DNA of 64,000 nt. Origin: Natrinema sp. DC36 (lineage in GTDB: Archaea > Halobacteriota > Halobacteria > Halobacteriales > Natrialbaceae). Below the pieces are notes generated by a model. The model saw only the letters and a program-made list of their open reading frames with translations, made no database searches and had not been told where the DNA came from. Location of the stretch: assembly GCF_020405225.1 (NCBI RefSeq), contig NZ_CP084472.1, forward strand, positions 2,294,001 to 2,358,000, written 5' to 3'. Positions within the stretch are counted from its first letter, which is position 1, and every line of letters starts with the position of its first letter. Shown in pieces: positions 50,782 through 59,072 of the stretch. The translations under genes were made by a program, and so were the position numbers.

Positions 50782-51746
50782 AGATCGTCCTCGATCGGTT
50801 CGGTGATCGACTCATCGTCGAGGCGGAGTTCCGGCTCGCCGCCCTCGAGGTCCGTGACGGTCCCGATCTCGGCGGCCTCGACTCCTGCATCCGCGAGATC
50901 CTCGAGACAGTCGTCCAGTGCGTCCGCGGGGACGGTCGCGAGCAGCGCGCCGGAGCCGAAGATCCGCAGCGGGTCGACACCGGCTGCCTTGCACAGCGCC
51001 GCCGTCTCCTCGCGGATCGGGACCGCATCGCGATCGACCTCGAGTCGGACGCCCGAGGCGCGGGCCACCTCGAGCAGGCCGGCCGCGACCCCGCCCTCGG
51101 TGGGGTCGTGCATCGCCGTCGCGTACTCGCGGACGATCCGGGCCTCGGGAACCACGCTGACCTCTCCGAGAAACCCCTCGGCGCGCTCGCGGGTTTCGGA
51201 ATCCACGCCGAGTTCGTCGCCGAAGTCGGCCGCGAGGATTGCCGTTCCCTCGATCCCCGCCGCTTTGGTGAGGAGAACGGCATCGCCGGGCTCCGCGCCG
51301 CCGGTCGGGACGAACCGATCGGTCGTTCCCATCGCCGTCAGGGAGAGCAGCGGCCGCTCGAGCTGGTCGACGTACTCGGAGTGGCCGCCGACGATCGACG
51401 CGCCGACCGCCCGTGCGGCGGCGTCGAGGTCGTGCGATATTTGCTCGAGGAGCGAGCCGTTAGCCCCGGCGGGAAGTAACACCACGGCCGTCAGCCAGCG
51501 CGGGTCGGCTCCCGAGACGGCGACGTCGTTGGTGGCGACGGAGACGCCGAGGGTGCCCACCTCGGCGGCGGCCAGGGAGATCGGATCGGAGCTGACGACG
51601 AGCGTCCCCTCGCCGTCGGGCCAGTCGATCGCGGCGGCGTCCTCGCCGTTCGCGGGGCCCTGTACTATCGTCTCGTCCGTCTCGGCCGCCCCCGTCCGCT
51701 CGAAGACGTGCGCGAGCAGGTCGTCCGGGCTCACCTTGCCGGGCAT
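50745..51746 (-). CDS. AIR synthase/HypE-like protein
   Basis: This 333-residue member of the AIR synthase-related superfamily (PurM, HypE, ThiL, SelD) has a conserved N-terminal acidic loop GPANGEDAAAIDW near residue 30. SDPISLAAAEVGTLGVSVATNDVAVSGADPRWL lies near 53, VGGHSEYVD near 117 and HDPTEGGVAAGLLEVARAS near 210. That HDPTEGG pattern is typical of HypE-like stand-alone archaeal proteins with no hydrogenase partners. The reaction is unknown; ATP-dependent phosphorylation or dehydration is the family theme. Convergent overlap of 37 bp with the K+ channel gene. Confidence 0.85.
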   Translation of the reverse strand: MPGKVSPDDLLAHVFERTGAAETDETIVQGPANGEDAAAIDWPDGEGTLVVSSDPISLAAAEVGTLGVSVATNDVAVSGADPRWLTAVVLLPAGANGSLLEQISHDLDAAARAVGASIVGGHSEYVDQLERPLLSLTAMGTTDRFVPTGGAEPGDAVLLTKAAGIEGTAILAADFGDELGVDSETRERAEGFLGEVSVVPEARIVREYATAMHDPTEGGVAAGLLEVARASGVRLEVDRDAVPIREETAALCKAAGVDPLRIFGSGALLATVPADALDDCLEDLADAGVEAAEIGTVTDLEGGEPELRLDDESITEPIEDDLYPLWEAADADD

Positions 51747-51837
51747 ACCACGAACTGGGACGATGCACCGTTTGTAGCTGTCGAAGGATTCGTTTCTCGA
51801 GGGCGGGAATACTCGAGTCAGTCAGTCAGTCAGTCCG

Positions 51838-52524
51838 TTAGTCGGGAAGGGGTGGCCACGTCGTCGCGACCGTTTCCTCGATGAGCTGTCTGTGAGCGCG
51901 ACGAAGTCGCTCCGATACCGAAGACGCAGAGATGTCTAACTCCGCCGCGATTTCTGCCAGGGACGTCCGTCGTGGAATGTCGAAATAGCCGCTCTCGTAG
52001 GCCGTTCTGAGCGCCTCTCGTTGGGGGTCGGAGAGTCCGTCACCGGGCGATTCGGACGCGCCATCGCGAGTGAGGCGATGCAACCGAAATCCGGCGTTCC
52101 GTCGCCAGAACGACGAAAATTCGTCGAACGCTGCTCGATCAGCGAACCAGCCCGACTGCCGCCATCCGTCCGGGTTCACTTCGATCCGTTCGATGGCGGC
52201 TTCGACGGCGGCGAGCGCCTCGAGTCCGGCGAGATCCTCGAGATGGTCACCGAGCTGTTCCGCTAAACTGAGTGCCGGTACCGCCTGATATCGCCGCGTC
52301 GAGCCGGCCTCTCCGATCAACGTCCACGCTTGGACATCGACGGCGTCCGTCAGGGCCTCCTCGATCGCCGGCCGAGAACCGCCCGTCACAGTGGCTAGAA
52401 ACAGCGGTCGGTCACCGTGGTTGAACTGTAGCTTGATGAGAATCGTCGCCTCGGGTACCGCTCTCGCGACCTCGACGAGTGGCAGGGCCTCACACCGGAT
52501 ATCGAACTCCGCGACGAGTCCCAT
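51838..52524 (-). CDS. HTH_10 (Bat-type) transcriptional regulator
   Basis: This 228-residue regulator carries an N-terminal domain (MGLVAEFDIRCEALPLVEVARAVPEATI) with a shape seen in haloarchaeal bacterio-opsin-activator-like proteins. The C-terminal HTH_10 is SDPQREALRTAYESGYFDIPRRTSLAEIAAELD plus ISASSVSERLRRAHRQLIEE. The start at 52524 is the first ATG giving the family N-terminus; 48 codons upstream look noncoding. Downstream, near 51819-51835, lies a CAGT tetranucleotide run. The divergent alpha/beta hydrolase gene is a candidate target. Confidence 0.88.
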   Translation of the reverse strand: MGLVAEFDIRCEALPLVEVARAVPEATILIKLQFNHGDRPLFLATVTGGSRPAIEEALTDAVDVQAWTLIGEAGSTRRYQAVPALSLAEQLGDHLEDLAGLEALAAVEAAIERIEVNPDGWRQSGWFADRAAFDEFSSFWRRNAGFRLHRLTRDGASESPGDGLSDPQREALRTAYESGYFDIPRRTSLAEIAAELDISASSVSERLRRAHRQLIEETVATTWPPLPD

Positions 52525-52728
52525 ACTGTCTCGTTTTTCACATGTGCTAATGGGCGTGTCGAAAACGCTCGCTGAACCGCGCCCGTCCCGTCCGGAGCGA
52601 GGATCGCCGCCACCTGCCTTCAGCGTCGGCCCGGCGCGAATCGGGTCGATTCGCGTCCCCGCACTCATTTAAACGCCCCCATCACTGAGGGAACGGCTTA
52701 GCCCGATTCCTCCCGGACGTGGTGGTGC

Positions 52729-53538
52729 ATGAAGACCACCCAGTCCGAAGCCGGCATCGAGGTCACGTCCGAACGCCGCGGTGATGGTCCGCCGCTGATC
52801 CTCCTTCACGGCGGAATGGCTCCCGCGGAATACTGGAGTCCAGTCGTACCACATCTGGACGGATATACCGCGGTCGTCCCGCAACGACCGGGATTCGGAA
52901 CCTGCCTCGACGAGCCGACCGAGACCAGCGCCGACGACGTGCTGAATCGCGAAGTCGAGTACGTGCGAACGCTCGTCGACGGCGTCGACGGCGACCCGAT
53001 TCTGTTCGGTCACTCCTTCGGCGCACTGACTGCGGTTGAAGCTGCAACGGAAGTAACAGTAGGGGCAGTCGTCGCGTACGAACCGGCAATCCTTCCCGAC
53101 GACTACCGAGCGAAAGCCGATCTGGCAGACCGAATGCAGACGCTCATCGAGGCAGGTGAGCGGCGCGAGGCGGTGAAGCGATACATCGAGCACGTCCTCC
53201 ACCCGGACGGGACTGATGACCTCGATGCGTGGTTAGCGGAGTGGCCGATCTGGCCGGAGTGTGTGGACCTCGCCGAAGCGGTCGTCCGGATGAACCGCGC
53301 TGTCGAGCAGTACCGACTTCCGAACTCTCTCGATGTTCCCGCCCCCGTACTCGTGTTGACCGGTACCGACGGACCCGATTTTCTTCGCGAAAGCGCCCGC
53401 GCCACCCACGAAGCGGTTCCGCACAGCCGCCTCGTCGAATTCGACGGTGTCAGCCACGGCGGCCCAACCGAAGCACCGGAACTGATCTCGGAAGAAGTCG
53501 ACGCCTTCCTTCGTTCGAAGTCGATAGCGTTCCCGTAA
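52729..53538 (+). CDS. alpha/beta hydrolase
   Basis: This 269-residue cytosolic hydrolase shows ILLHGGMAPAEYW near residue 25 (oxyanion-hole HGG), the nucleophile elbow FGHSFGALTAVEA near 92, acid-residue segment VLVLTGTDGPDF near 205 and catalytic His in GVSHGGPTEAPE near 243. It probably hydrolyses a small ester or acts as a haloperoxidase-like enzyme; the substrate is unknown. It lies divergent to a Bat-type regulator and converges with the flavin oxidoreductase gene (34-bp gap). Confidence 0.87.
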   Translation: MKTTQSEAGIEVTSERRGDGPPLILLHGGMAPAEYWSPVVPHLDGYTAVVPQRPGFGTCLDEPTETSADDVLNREVEYVRTLVDGVDGDPILFGHSFGALTAVEAATEVTVGAVVAYEPAILPDDYRAKADLADRMQTLIEAGERREAVKRYIEHVLHPDGTDDLDAWLAEWPIWPECVDLAEAVVRMNRAVEQYRLPNSLDVPAPVLVLTGTDGPDFLRESARATHEAVPHSRLVEFDGVSHGGPTEAPELISEEVDAFLRSKSIAFP

Positions 53539-53572
53539 CCAACGTAGTTACGGGAGTGATTTCGGAATCCGC

Positions 53573-54577
53573 TCAGTTGTCGGGCGCGACCGCTTCCATC
53601 GTCTGTCGAACCTGCTCCTCGCTCGCGCCGCGCGGGAAGCTGACCGCGATAGCGTCGATGCCGTCCACGTCCTCGTAGCGCTCGAGTTGCTCGCGAACGG
53701 TCTCCGGATCGCCGGCCGCGCAGAGGTCGTCGAGGATGTGCTCGTCGACGAGCTCGAGAGCGCGCTCGCGGTCGCCGTCCTGCCACGAATCGTAAATCTC
53801 GGTCGCCTCGTCGTACCCCTGGCGCTCGAGAGCGTCGCGGTAGAACGTACCCATCCCGCCGACGTAGAAGCCGATGTGTTGGCGGACGAGCGCGCGGGCC
53901 TCGTCGGGGTCGTCCAGTGCACAGCAGGTGACGCCGGCGGTGACCTGCACGTCGTCTGGGTCCCGGTCGCCGAGTTCGGCACCGCGCTCGATGTCATCGA
54001 TGCGGTCCGCCATCCCTTCGGGGGTGAGCATGATCCCGTGCCAACCGTCGGAGAACCGACCCGCCAGTTCGACTGCCTTGGGCCCCATTCCAGTGACCTC
54101 GACCGGCGGTTGCGTTTCCGGTGGATCACATCGAAGGCGGAACCCCGAGAGTTGGAAGTCGTCGCCGTCGTAGTTCACCGTCTCCCCCGACAGCACTTCT
54201 CGAACGATTTCGACGGTTTCGCGCGTCCGTTTGAGGGGGTTCCCGAACTCCACTCCGTGCCAGTTCTCGATCACGACGGGGCCGCTCGGGCCGAGCCCCA
54301 GGCGGAACCGGCCGTCGGAGAGCTCCTGTAGCGTCGCCGCCGTCTGTCCCAGCAGTGCCGGCGAGCGCGAGTAGGTGTTGAGGATGCTCGAGCCGATATC
54401 GATCGAGTCGGTGCGCTCGGCCATCGCCGTCAGGACGGTGACGCCGTCGCGACCCCACGTCTCCGGGAGCCAGGCGCAGTCGTACCCGCCGTCCTCGGCG
54501 GTCTGTGCGTAGTCGGCGATCGAGTCGATCGTCGGCTGTGCGGCCACCGGCAGGTGGACATCTCTGTCTGTCATCAT
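53573..54577 (-). CDS. LLM-class F420-dependent oxidoreductase
   Basis: This 334-residue luciferase-like monooxygenase-fold protein is probably an F420-dependent oxidoreductase, of the haloarchaeal subgroup I recall as TIGR04024. Segments seen are DGGYDCAWLPETWGRDGVTVLTAMAERT near 28, IGSSILNTYSRSPALLGQTAATLQELSDGRFRLGLGPSGP near 60 and LSGETVNYDGDDFQLSGFRL near 130. GGMGTFYRDALERQGY lies near 235. F420 rather than FMN is inferred from the LLM type and the haloarchaeal background. Start ATG at 54577 (or 54574) after a possible TTG. Confidence 0.87.
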   Translation of the reverse strand: MMTDRDVHLPVAAQPTIDSIADYAQTAEDGGYDCAWLPETWGRDGVTVLTAMAERTDSIDIGSSILNTYSRSPALLGQTAATLQELSDGRFRLGLGPSGPVVIENWHGVEFGNPLKRTRETVEIVREVLSGETVNYDGDDFQLSGFRLRCDPPETQPPVEVTGMGPKAVELAGRFSDGWHGIMLTPEGMADRIDDIERGAELGDRDPDDVQVTAGVTCCALDDPDEARALVRQHIGFYVGGMGTFYRDALERQGYDEATEIYDSWQDGDRERALELVDEHILDDLCAAGDPETVREQLERYEDVDGIDAIAVSFPRGASEEQVRQTMEAVAPDN

Positions 54578-54764
54578 CAACCACAGACGGAACGGTGCCT
54601 TTTGGGTGTATGGGAACCGGGGGCCCGAAGACTATCGTTTACGGCTCGGACTCGAACGCAGCCTGAGACTCGTATTGCGCGCACGTCGGGCCGATCCGGA
54701 GCGGCCGTCGAACCGCCACGGGCTCGTCCGGTTTCGGAACGTTTGAGAGCCGTTGTCGGAACTA

Positions 54765-55928
54765 GTGACTGTGACCCGCACGCGACTCTTCGCCTCTCTC
54801 TGTGGCCTCGTCTTTTTGCTCAACCTCGCCAGAGTCATCTTCGCACCGCTGCTGGACGTGTTTATCACCGAATTCGCGATCGGCGAGGCGACCGCCGGAC
54901 TCATCGTGACGCTCGCGTGGGTCGGGAGCGCCTCGCTTCGTCTGCCGACCGGGTGGCTCCTCACGAAGGTCCCGAGACACCACATCGTCGTCGGGTCCGG
55001 GATGATTCTCGCCGCGTCCTCGGCGATCGCGGCGACAGCGGCGACGGTCCCACAGCTTATGGGCGGGGCCTTCCTCATGGGCATAGCCTCCGGGGTCTAC
55101 TTCGTCTCGGCGAATCCGCTGTTGAGCGAACTGTTTCCCTCGCGCGTCGGTCATGTCATGGGAATCCACGGGGCCGCCAGCCAGATCGCCGCGGTGATCG
55201 CCGCCCCGTTCGTCGCGCTCACGCTCATCATCAACTGGCGGCTCTCGCTGTGGGCGATCGCCGTCGGCGCAGCAGTGGTGACGGCCGCCACGTGGCTCAT
55301 CGCGAGGAACACCGAGATGCCGAGTGCGGGAGGGGCCGATCGCGACTTCGTCGCCGGTGCCCTCTCGGAGTGGCGGCTCATCGTCACGGCGCTGGCGATC
55401 GTCGGCGCACCCGTCTTCGTCTGGCAGGGCCTGTTCAACTTCTACGAACTGTACATGCAGACGAAGGGACTCTCCGATCAAATGGCCGGGATGATGCTCA
55501 CGATCGTCTTCGCCGCCGGCGTTCCCGCGTTTTTCTTCGGCGGCGACCTGGCAGATCGGTTTCCGCAGGTTCCGTACCTGCTCGGAATCGTCGGCGCGTT
55601 CGCCGCGAGCCTCCTCGTACTGACGGCGGTCGAGAGCCTGTTCGCGCTGATCGCGGTCACCGCGGTCGTCGGCTTCGTCATTCACACGCTGTTCCCGGCG
55701 ACGGATACGTACCTCCTCGATACGCTGCCGGATTCGACGCGGGCGAGCGCCTACGCCGTGTTCAGTTCGATCTGGATGCTAACGCAGGCGCTCGGTTCAT
55801 CCGCCGTGGGCCTCTTCCTCGAGCGCGGCTACACCTACGACGCGGTGTTCAGCGGTGCCGCCCTCCTCCTCGGCGGCTCGATCGTCGTTCTCGTTCTCCT
55901 CGAGCGACGAGACAAACTTCCGAGTTGA
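54765..55928 (+). CDS. MFS transporter
   Basis: This 387-residue major facilitator has about twelve hydrophobic helices. The MFS loop 2-3 pattern is ASLRLPTGWLLTKVPRHHIVVGSG near residue 50, and the loop 8-9 equivalent is FFFGGDLADRFPQ near 265. The amphipathic FASLCGLVFLLNLARVIFAPLLDVF opens the protein. The substrate is unknown; the NarK-like GxxS motif is absent. Starts with GTG (54765, or 54771 giving VTRTRLF), as no ATG is available. It is divergent from the F420-type oxidoreductase gene. Confidence 0.87.
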   Translation: MTVTRTRLFASLCGLVFLLNLARVIFAPLLDVFITEFAIGEATAGLIVTLAWVGSASLRLPTGWLLTKVPRHHIVVGSGMILAASSAIAATAATVPQLMGGAFLMGIASGVYFVSANPLLSELFPSRVGHVMGIHGAASQIAAVIAAPFVALTLIINWRLSLWAIAVGAAVVTAATWLIARNTEMPSAGGADRDFVAGALSEWRLIVTALAIVGAPVFVWQGLFNFYELYMQTKGLSDQMAGMMLTIVFAAGVPAFFFGGDLADRFPQVPYLLGIVGAFAASLLVLTAVESLFALIAVTAVVGFVIHTLFPATDTYLLDTLPDSTRASAYAVFSSIWMLTQALGSSAVGLFLERGYTYDAVFSGAALLLGGSIVVLVLLERRDKLPS

Positions 55929-56171
55929 ACCGTCAACTGCGGCGACGTAGCCGCCGTTGACGGAAGCCGATATCGGGGTCCGCACGGATTCCCGCGATCA
56001 CTACCACTCCAGTAGTTATCCAGACTGCCGATAAATATACGAGCCGTGCTATCAAATGACTGTGTGATAGTTTCATCTCCCCTCGAGGAGAAAGAGAGTG
56101 TGGGTTTCCGGTCGTCACCGGTGCGGTCAGTACTGTTCCGGACGACGAACGCGAAATCCGGAGAGGGGACA

Positions 56172-56576
56172 ATGGTATCAACCGAAACACAGGCGGAGAT
56201 AACGGAGTACCTCGGACAAGTTCCGAGCTGGATCGAGGCGCTGCCGGAGCCGGCCGCGGACCACAGCTGGGGGATCGTTCGAGACCTCGAGCTCGGAGAG
56301 ACGGAGCTCGAGCAGCGAGAAAAGGCGCTCGTCGCCCTCGGCGCAGCGGCGGCGATTCAGTGTCCGTACTGCATCCGGTTCCACAGAGCGGAAGCGGAAC
56401 TCGAGGGGGTGACGGACGCGGAGATGTCCGAAGCGATCGCCGTCACGAGCGGCGTGCGCTACTTCTCGACGGTGCTCCACGGGGCGGAGGTCGATCGCGA
56501 CGAGTTTGCGACCGAGACCGCTGAAATCGCCGAGCACGTCGAGGAGCAGCAATCTGCGGCAGCGGGTGACGACTGA
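56172..56576 (+). CDS. AhpD-like/carboxymuconolactone decarboxylase family protein
   Basis: This 134-residue small helical protein has the AhpD active-site pattern EQREKALVALGAAAAIQCPYCIRFH near residue 40 (E-x13-CxxC-x3-H). That suggests peroxidase or disulfide reductase activity rather than gamma-carboxymuconolactone decarboxylation. Acidic C-terminal tail. The start at 56172 follows GAGAGGGG, a usable ribosome binding site. A strong double hairpin follows its stop codon. Confidence 0.87.
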   Translation: MVSTETQAEITEYLGQVPSWIEALPEPAADHSWGIVRDLELGETELEQREKALVALGAAAAIQCPYCIRFHRAEAELEGVTDAEMSEAIAVTSGVRYFSTVLHGAEVDRDEFATETAEIAEHVEEQQSAAAGDD

Positions 56577-56598
56577 GACGGTCCGGTGTACCGATGTA

Positions 56599-56685
56599 CC
56601 GGAGCAACCGCAGGTCGGTTCGCGGTTGCTCCGGAACTGACTGACAACAGTCCGTATGAGACGGACGACTGTCAGTCAGTTCCGG
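56599..56685. other. two stacked long hairpins downstream of the AhpD-like gene
   Basis: Hairpin 1 has perfect 13-bp arms (56599-56611 with 56622-56634) and a 10-nt loop. Hairpin 2 has perfect 16-bp arms (56631-56646 with 56670-56685) enclosing a further 6-bp stem GTCCGT/ACGGAC (56650-56655 with 56661-56666). They share CCGG at 56631-56634, so both cannot form fully at once. There is no T-run, so this is not an ordinary terminator. Function unknown. Confidence 0.85.
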
Positions 56686-56775
56686 CGCGCCCGCACGGCG
56701 AGTCGCAGATGTGCTGGGACACAGTGACAGCAGACCGTCTGAACGGCCGGACAGCCGGTCACGATATGTTAATTA

Positions 56776-56845
56776 CCGAACGACGGTTTCTTTCCCCGAA
56801 CGACTATTTCCGTCACCGAACGACTATTTCCGTCACCGAACGGCG
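56776..56845. repeat. 20-bp tandem repeats, two perfect and two partial
   Basis: CCGAACGACTATTTCCGTCA occurs exactly at 56796-56815 and 56816-56835. It is preceded by a degenerate unit in phase (56776-56795, CCGAACGACGGTTTCTTTCC) and followed by a partial one (56836-56845). The period is two helical turns. It lies in the 337-bp gap between two convergent genes, which otherwise holds the hairpins and no gene. Confidence 0.85.
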
Positions 56846-56913
56846 AGCGGATGACGCTCGAAGAGCGGTGCGGCCGCGTCGTGAACCGAGTCACTCGAGC
56901 GAAACGGGGAAGT

Positions 56914-57690
56914 TCAGACCTCGCGGTCTTCGCTGATCTGCGGGACGCCCTGGGCGGTGATCGTCTCGCCGACGATGTACGACGAGGCGGGGCTGGCGAG
57001 AAACTGGGTGAGGTCGGCGATCTCCTCGACGGTGCCGATTCGGCGCGCGACCTCCTCGCGGTCGATGTTGTCCGCGGAGACGCCCATCTGGCTCTCGACG
57101 CCCGGCGTGGCGACGAAGCCCGGCGCGATACAGTTGACGCGGACGTCGTCGTCGGCCCACTCGTAGGAGAGCGTCGTCGTCAGATTGATCACGGCGGCCT
57201 TGGCCGCGCCGTAGGGGCTCATCAGCGGCGAGCCGCGCTGGCCGGCGACGCTCGCGAGGTTGATCACCGAGCCGCCGCCGTCCTTGAGGTGCTCCGCGGC
57301 GGCGTGCGTGCAGTGATAGGTCCCGTTGATGTTGATGTCGACGATCGTCTTCCAGCCGTTCGGCGAAATCTCGTCGAACTGGGCCATAAAGGACGCGCCG
57401 GCGTTGTTGACCAGCACGTCCAGCCCGCCGAACTCCTCGACGGTGGCCTCGACGAGCGCATCGACGGCCTCGCGGTCGGTCACGTCGCACTCGACCGGCA
57501 GCGCCCGGCCGGGGCTGTCGCTCTCGTTGATTCCCTCGGCCACCGGATCGACGTTCTCCTGCTCGCGCGAGCAGACGACGACATCGACGCCGTCCGCGGC
57601 GAAGCGCTCCGCGATCGACTTCCCGATTCCGCTCGAGGAGCCCGTGATGATGGCGGTCTCGCCGTCGACGCTGAACTGGTCCGTACTCAC
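56914..57690 (-). CDS. short-chain dehydrogenase/reductase (SDR), FabG-like
   Basis: This 258-residue classical SDR has NAD(P)-binding TGSSSGIGKSIA near residue 16, CSREQ after beta 2, NNAGASF near 93, and the catalytic set S (SVAGQRGSP), Y-x3-K (SPYGAAKAAV near 157). The PGFVATPG segment and C-terminal LASPASSYIVGETITAQG complete the fold. It probably oxidises or reduces an alcohol/ketone; FabG-like acyl substrates are possible given the acyl-CoA genes nearby. Initiation is at GTG 57690. Divergent from the 2-hydroxy-acid oxidase gene. Confidence 0.88.
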   Translation of the reverse strand: MSTDQFSVDGETAIITGSSSGIGKSIAERFAADGVDVVVCSREQENVDPVAEGINESDSPGRALPVECDVTDREAVDALVEATVEEFGGLDVLVNNAGASFMAQFDEISPNGWKTIVDININGTYHCTHAAAEHLKDGGGSVINLASVAGQRGSPLMSPYGAAKAAVINLTTTLSYEWADDDVRVNCIAPGFVATPGVESQMGVSADNIDREEVARRIGTVEEIADLTQFLASPASSYIVGETITAQGVPQISEDREV

Positions 57691-57869
57691 GTGCGGTCAC
57701 CTGCGACTGCGACTCGAATTCGATTCGTTACCATTGTTAGGTCCACTCGCCCATTCGCATCAACTGTTAATAAAGATGGGCATGGATACCGTACCGTTAA
57801 GTGAGTGGCAGGCACTGACATAGACGTTCACGCGACGGCGGCGGGACGGTCGCCGTCACGGACACGACC

Positions 57870-59072
57870 ATGACATCAGACACCCCCGATTACGGACCGG
57901 ATCGCCAGGCCGAGGTCTATCTCAGCGGAATGCTCGAGGACGAACGCCCCGAGTTTCCCGTCTCCTACGAGGACCTCGAGGAACGCGCCCGCGAGGAACT
58001 CAGCGAGGAGGCGTTCGCCTACGTCGCGGGCGGCGCGGGCTCGGAGTCGACGGTCGCCGCGAACGACCGCGCCTTCGACGCGTGGCAGATCGTCCCCCGA
58101 ATCATGCGGGACATCTCCGAACGCGACCTCTCGGTCGAGCTCTTCGGCCGCGAGTACCCCGCGCCCGTCATGCTCGCGCCCATCGGCGTCCAGTCGATCC
58201 TCCACGAGGAGGCCGAACTGGCCGTCGCCCGCGCGGCGAGCGAGTTCGGAGTGCCGATGATCTGTAGCTCCGTTTCCTCGTACTCGATGGAGGAGGTCAG
58301 CGACGAACTCGGCGAGAGCCCGGGCTGGTTTCAGCTCTACTGGAGTTCCGATCGGGACGTGGCGGCCAGTTTCCTCGAGCGCGCCGAGGACGCGGGCTAC
58401 GAGGCCGTCGTCGTCACGCTCGACACGCCCAAAATGGGGTGGCGGGAGCGCGACATCGAACTCGGCTACCTGCCCTTCCTCGAGGCGCAGGGCCTGAAAA
58501 ACTACTTCGAGGATCCGGCCTTCCGCGAGCGACTCGAGGTGGATCCGCGGGACGACGAGGAGGCCGCGATCGCGTCCTGGCAGGCCTGCTTCGGCGACGC
58601 CTCGCTGACCTGGGACGACCTCGAGTGGCTTCAGGCCCAGACCGATTTGCCGATCGTCGTCAAGGGTGTCCTGCATCCCGACGACGCTCGCGAGGCGGTC
58701 GAACGCGGCGTCGACGGGATGGTCGTCTCGAACCACGGCGGCCGGCAGGTCGACGGCGCGATTCCGGCGCTGGACGCGCTACCGGACGTCGTCGACGCGG
58801 TCGCGGACGCGACCGCCGCCGACCGCGAGGTTCCCGTCCTCTTCGACAGCGGCATCCGGCGCGGGAGCGACGTGATCCGGGCGATCGCGCTCGGTGCCGA
58901 CGCGGTCCTGCTGGGTCGACCCTACGCGCTCGGGCTCGGAATCGGCGGCGAGGACGGCGTCAGCGCCGTCCTCGAGAACCTGCTCGCCGATCTCGATCTG
59001 ACGGTCGGGCTCTCGGGGTGTGCGAGTATCGACGAAATCGACCGGTCGACGATCCGGAGGGCCGAGCGATGA
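57870..59072 (+). CDS. FMN-dependent alpha-hydroxy-acid oxidase/dehydrogenase
   Basis: This 400-residue TIM-barrel flavoprotein is of the lactate/glycolate oxidase family. Family marks are FAYVAGGAGSESTVAANDRAFD near residue 48, PVMLAPIGVQSILHEEAELAVARAA near 94, and the active-site SNHGGRQVDGA near 288 (His as base). PVLFDSGIRRGSDVIRAIALGADAVLLGRPY lies near 322. It oxidises a 2-hydroxy acid to a 2-oxo acid; lactate or glycolate are the likely substrates, but residues deciding this cannot be settled by eye. Its stop overlaps the next ATG (59069-59072), tying it to a HAD hydrolase. Confidence 0.9.
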   Translation: MTSDTPDYGPDRQAEVYLSGMLEDERPEFPVSYEDLEERAREELSEEAFAYVAGGAGSESTVAANDRAFDAWQIVPRIMRDISERDLSVELFGREYPAPVMLAPIGVQSILHEEAELAVARAASEFGVPMICSSVSSYSMEEVSDELGESPGWFQLYWSSDRDVAASFLERAEDAGYEAVVVTLDTPKMGWRERDIELGYLPFLEAQGLKNYFEDPAFRERLEVDPRDDEEAAIASWQACFGDASLTWDDLEWLQAQTDLPIVVKGVLHPDDAREAVERGVDGMVVSNHGGRQVDGAIPALDALPDVVDAVADATAADREVPVLFDSGIRRGSDVIRAIALGADAVLLGRPYALGLGIGGEDGVSAVLENLLADLDLTVGLSGCASIDEIDRSTIRRAER

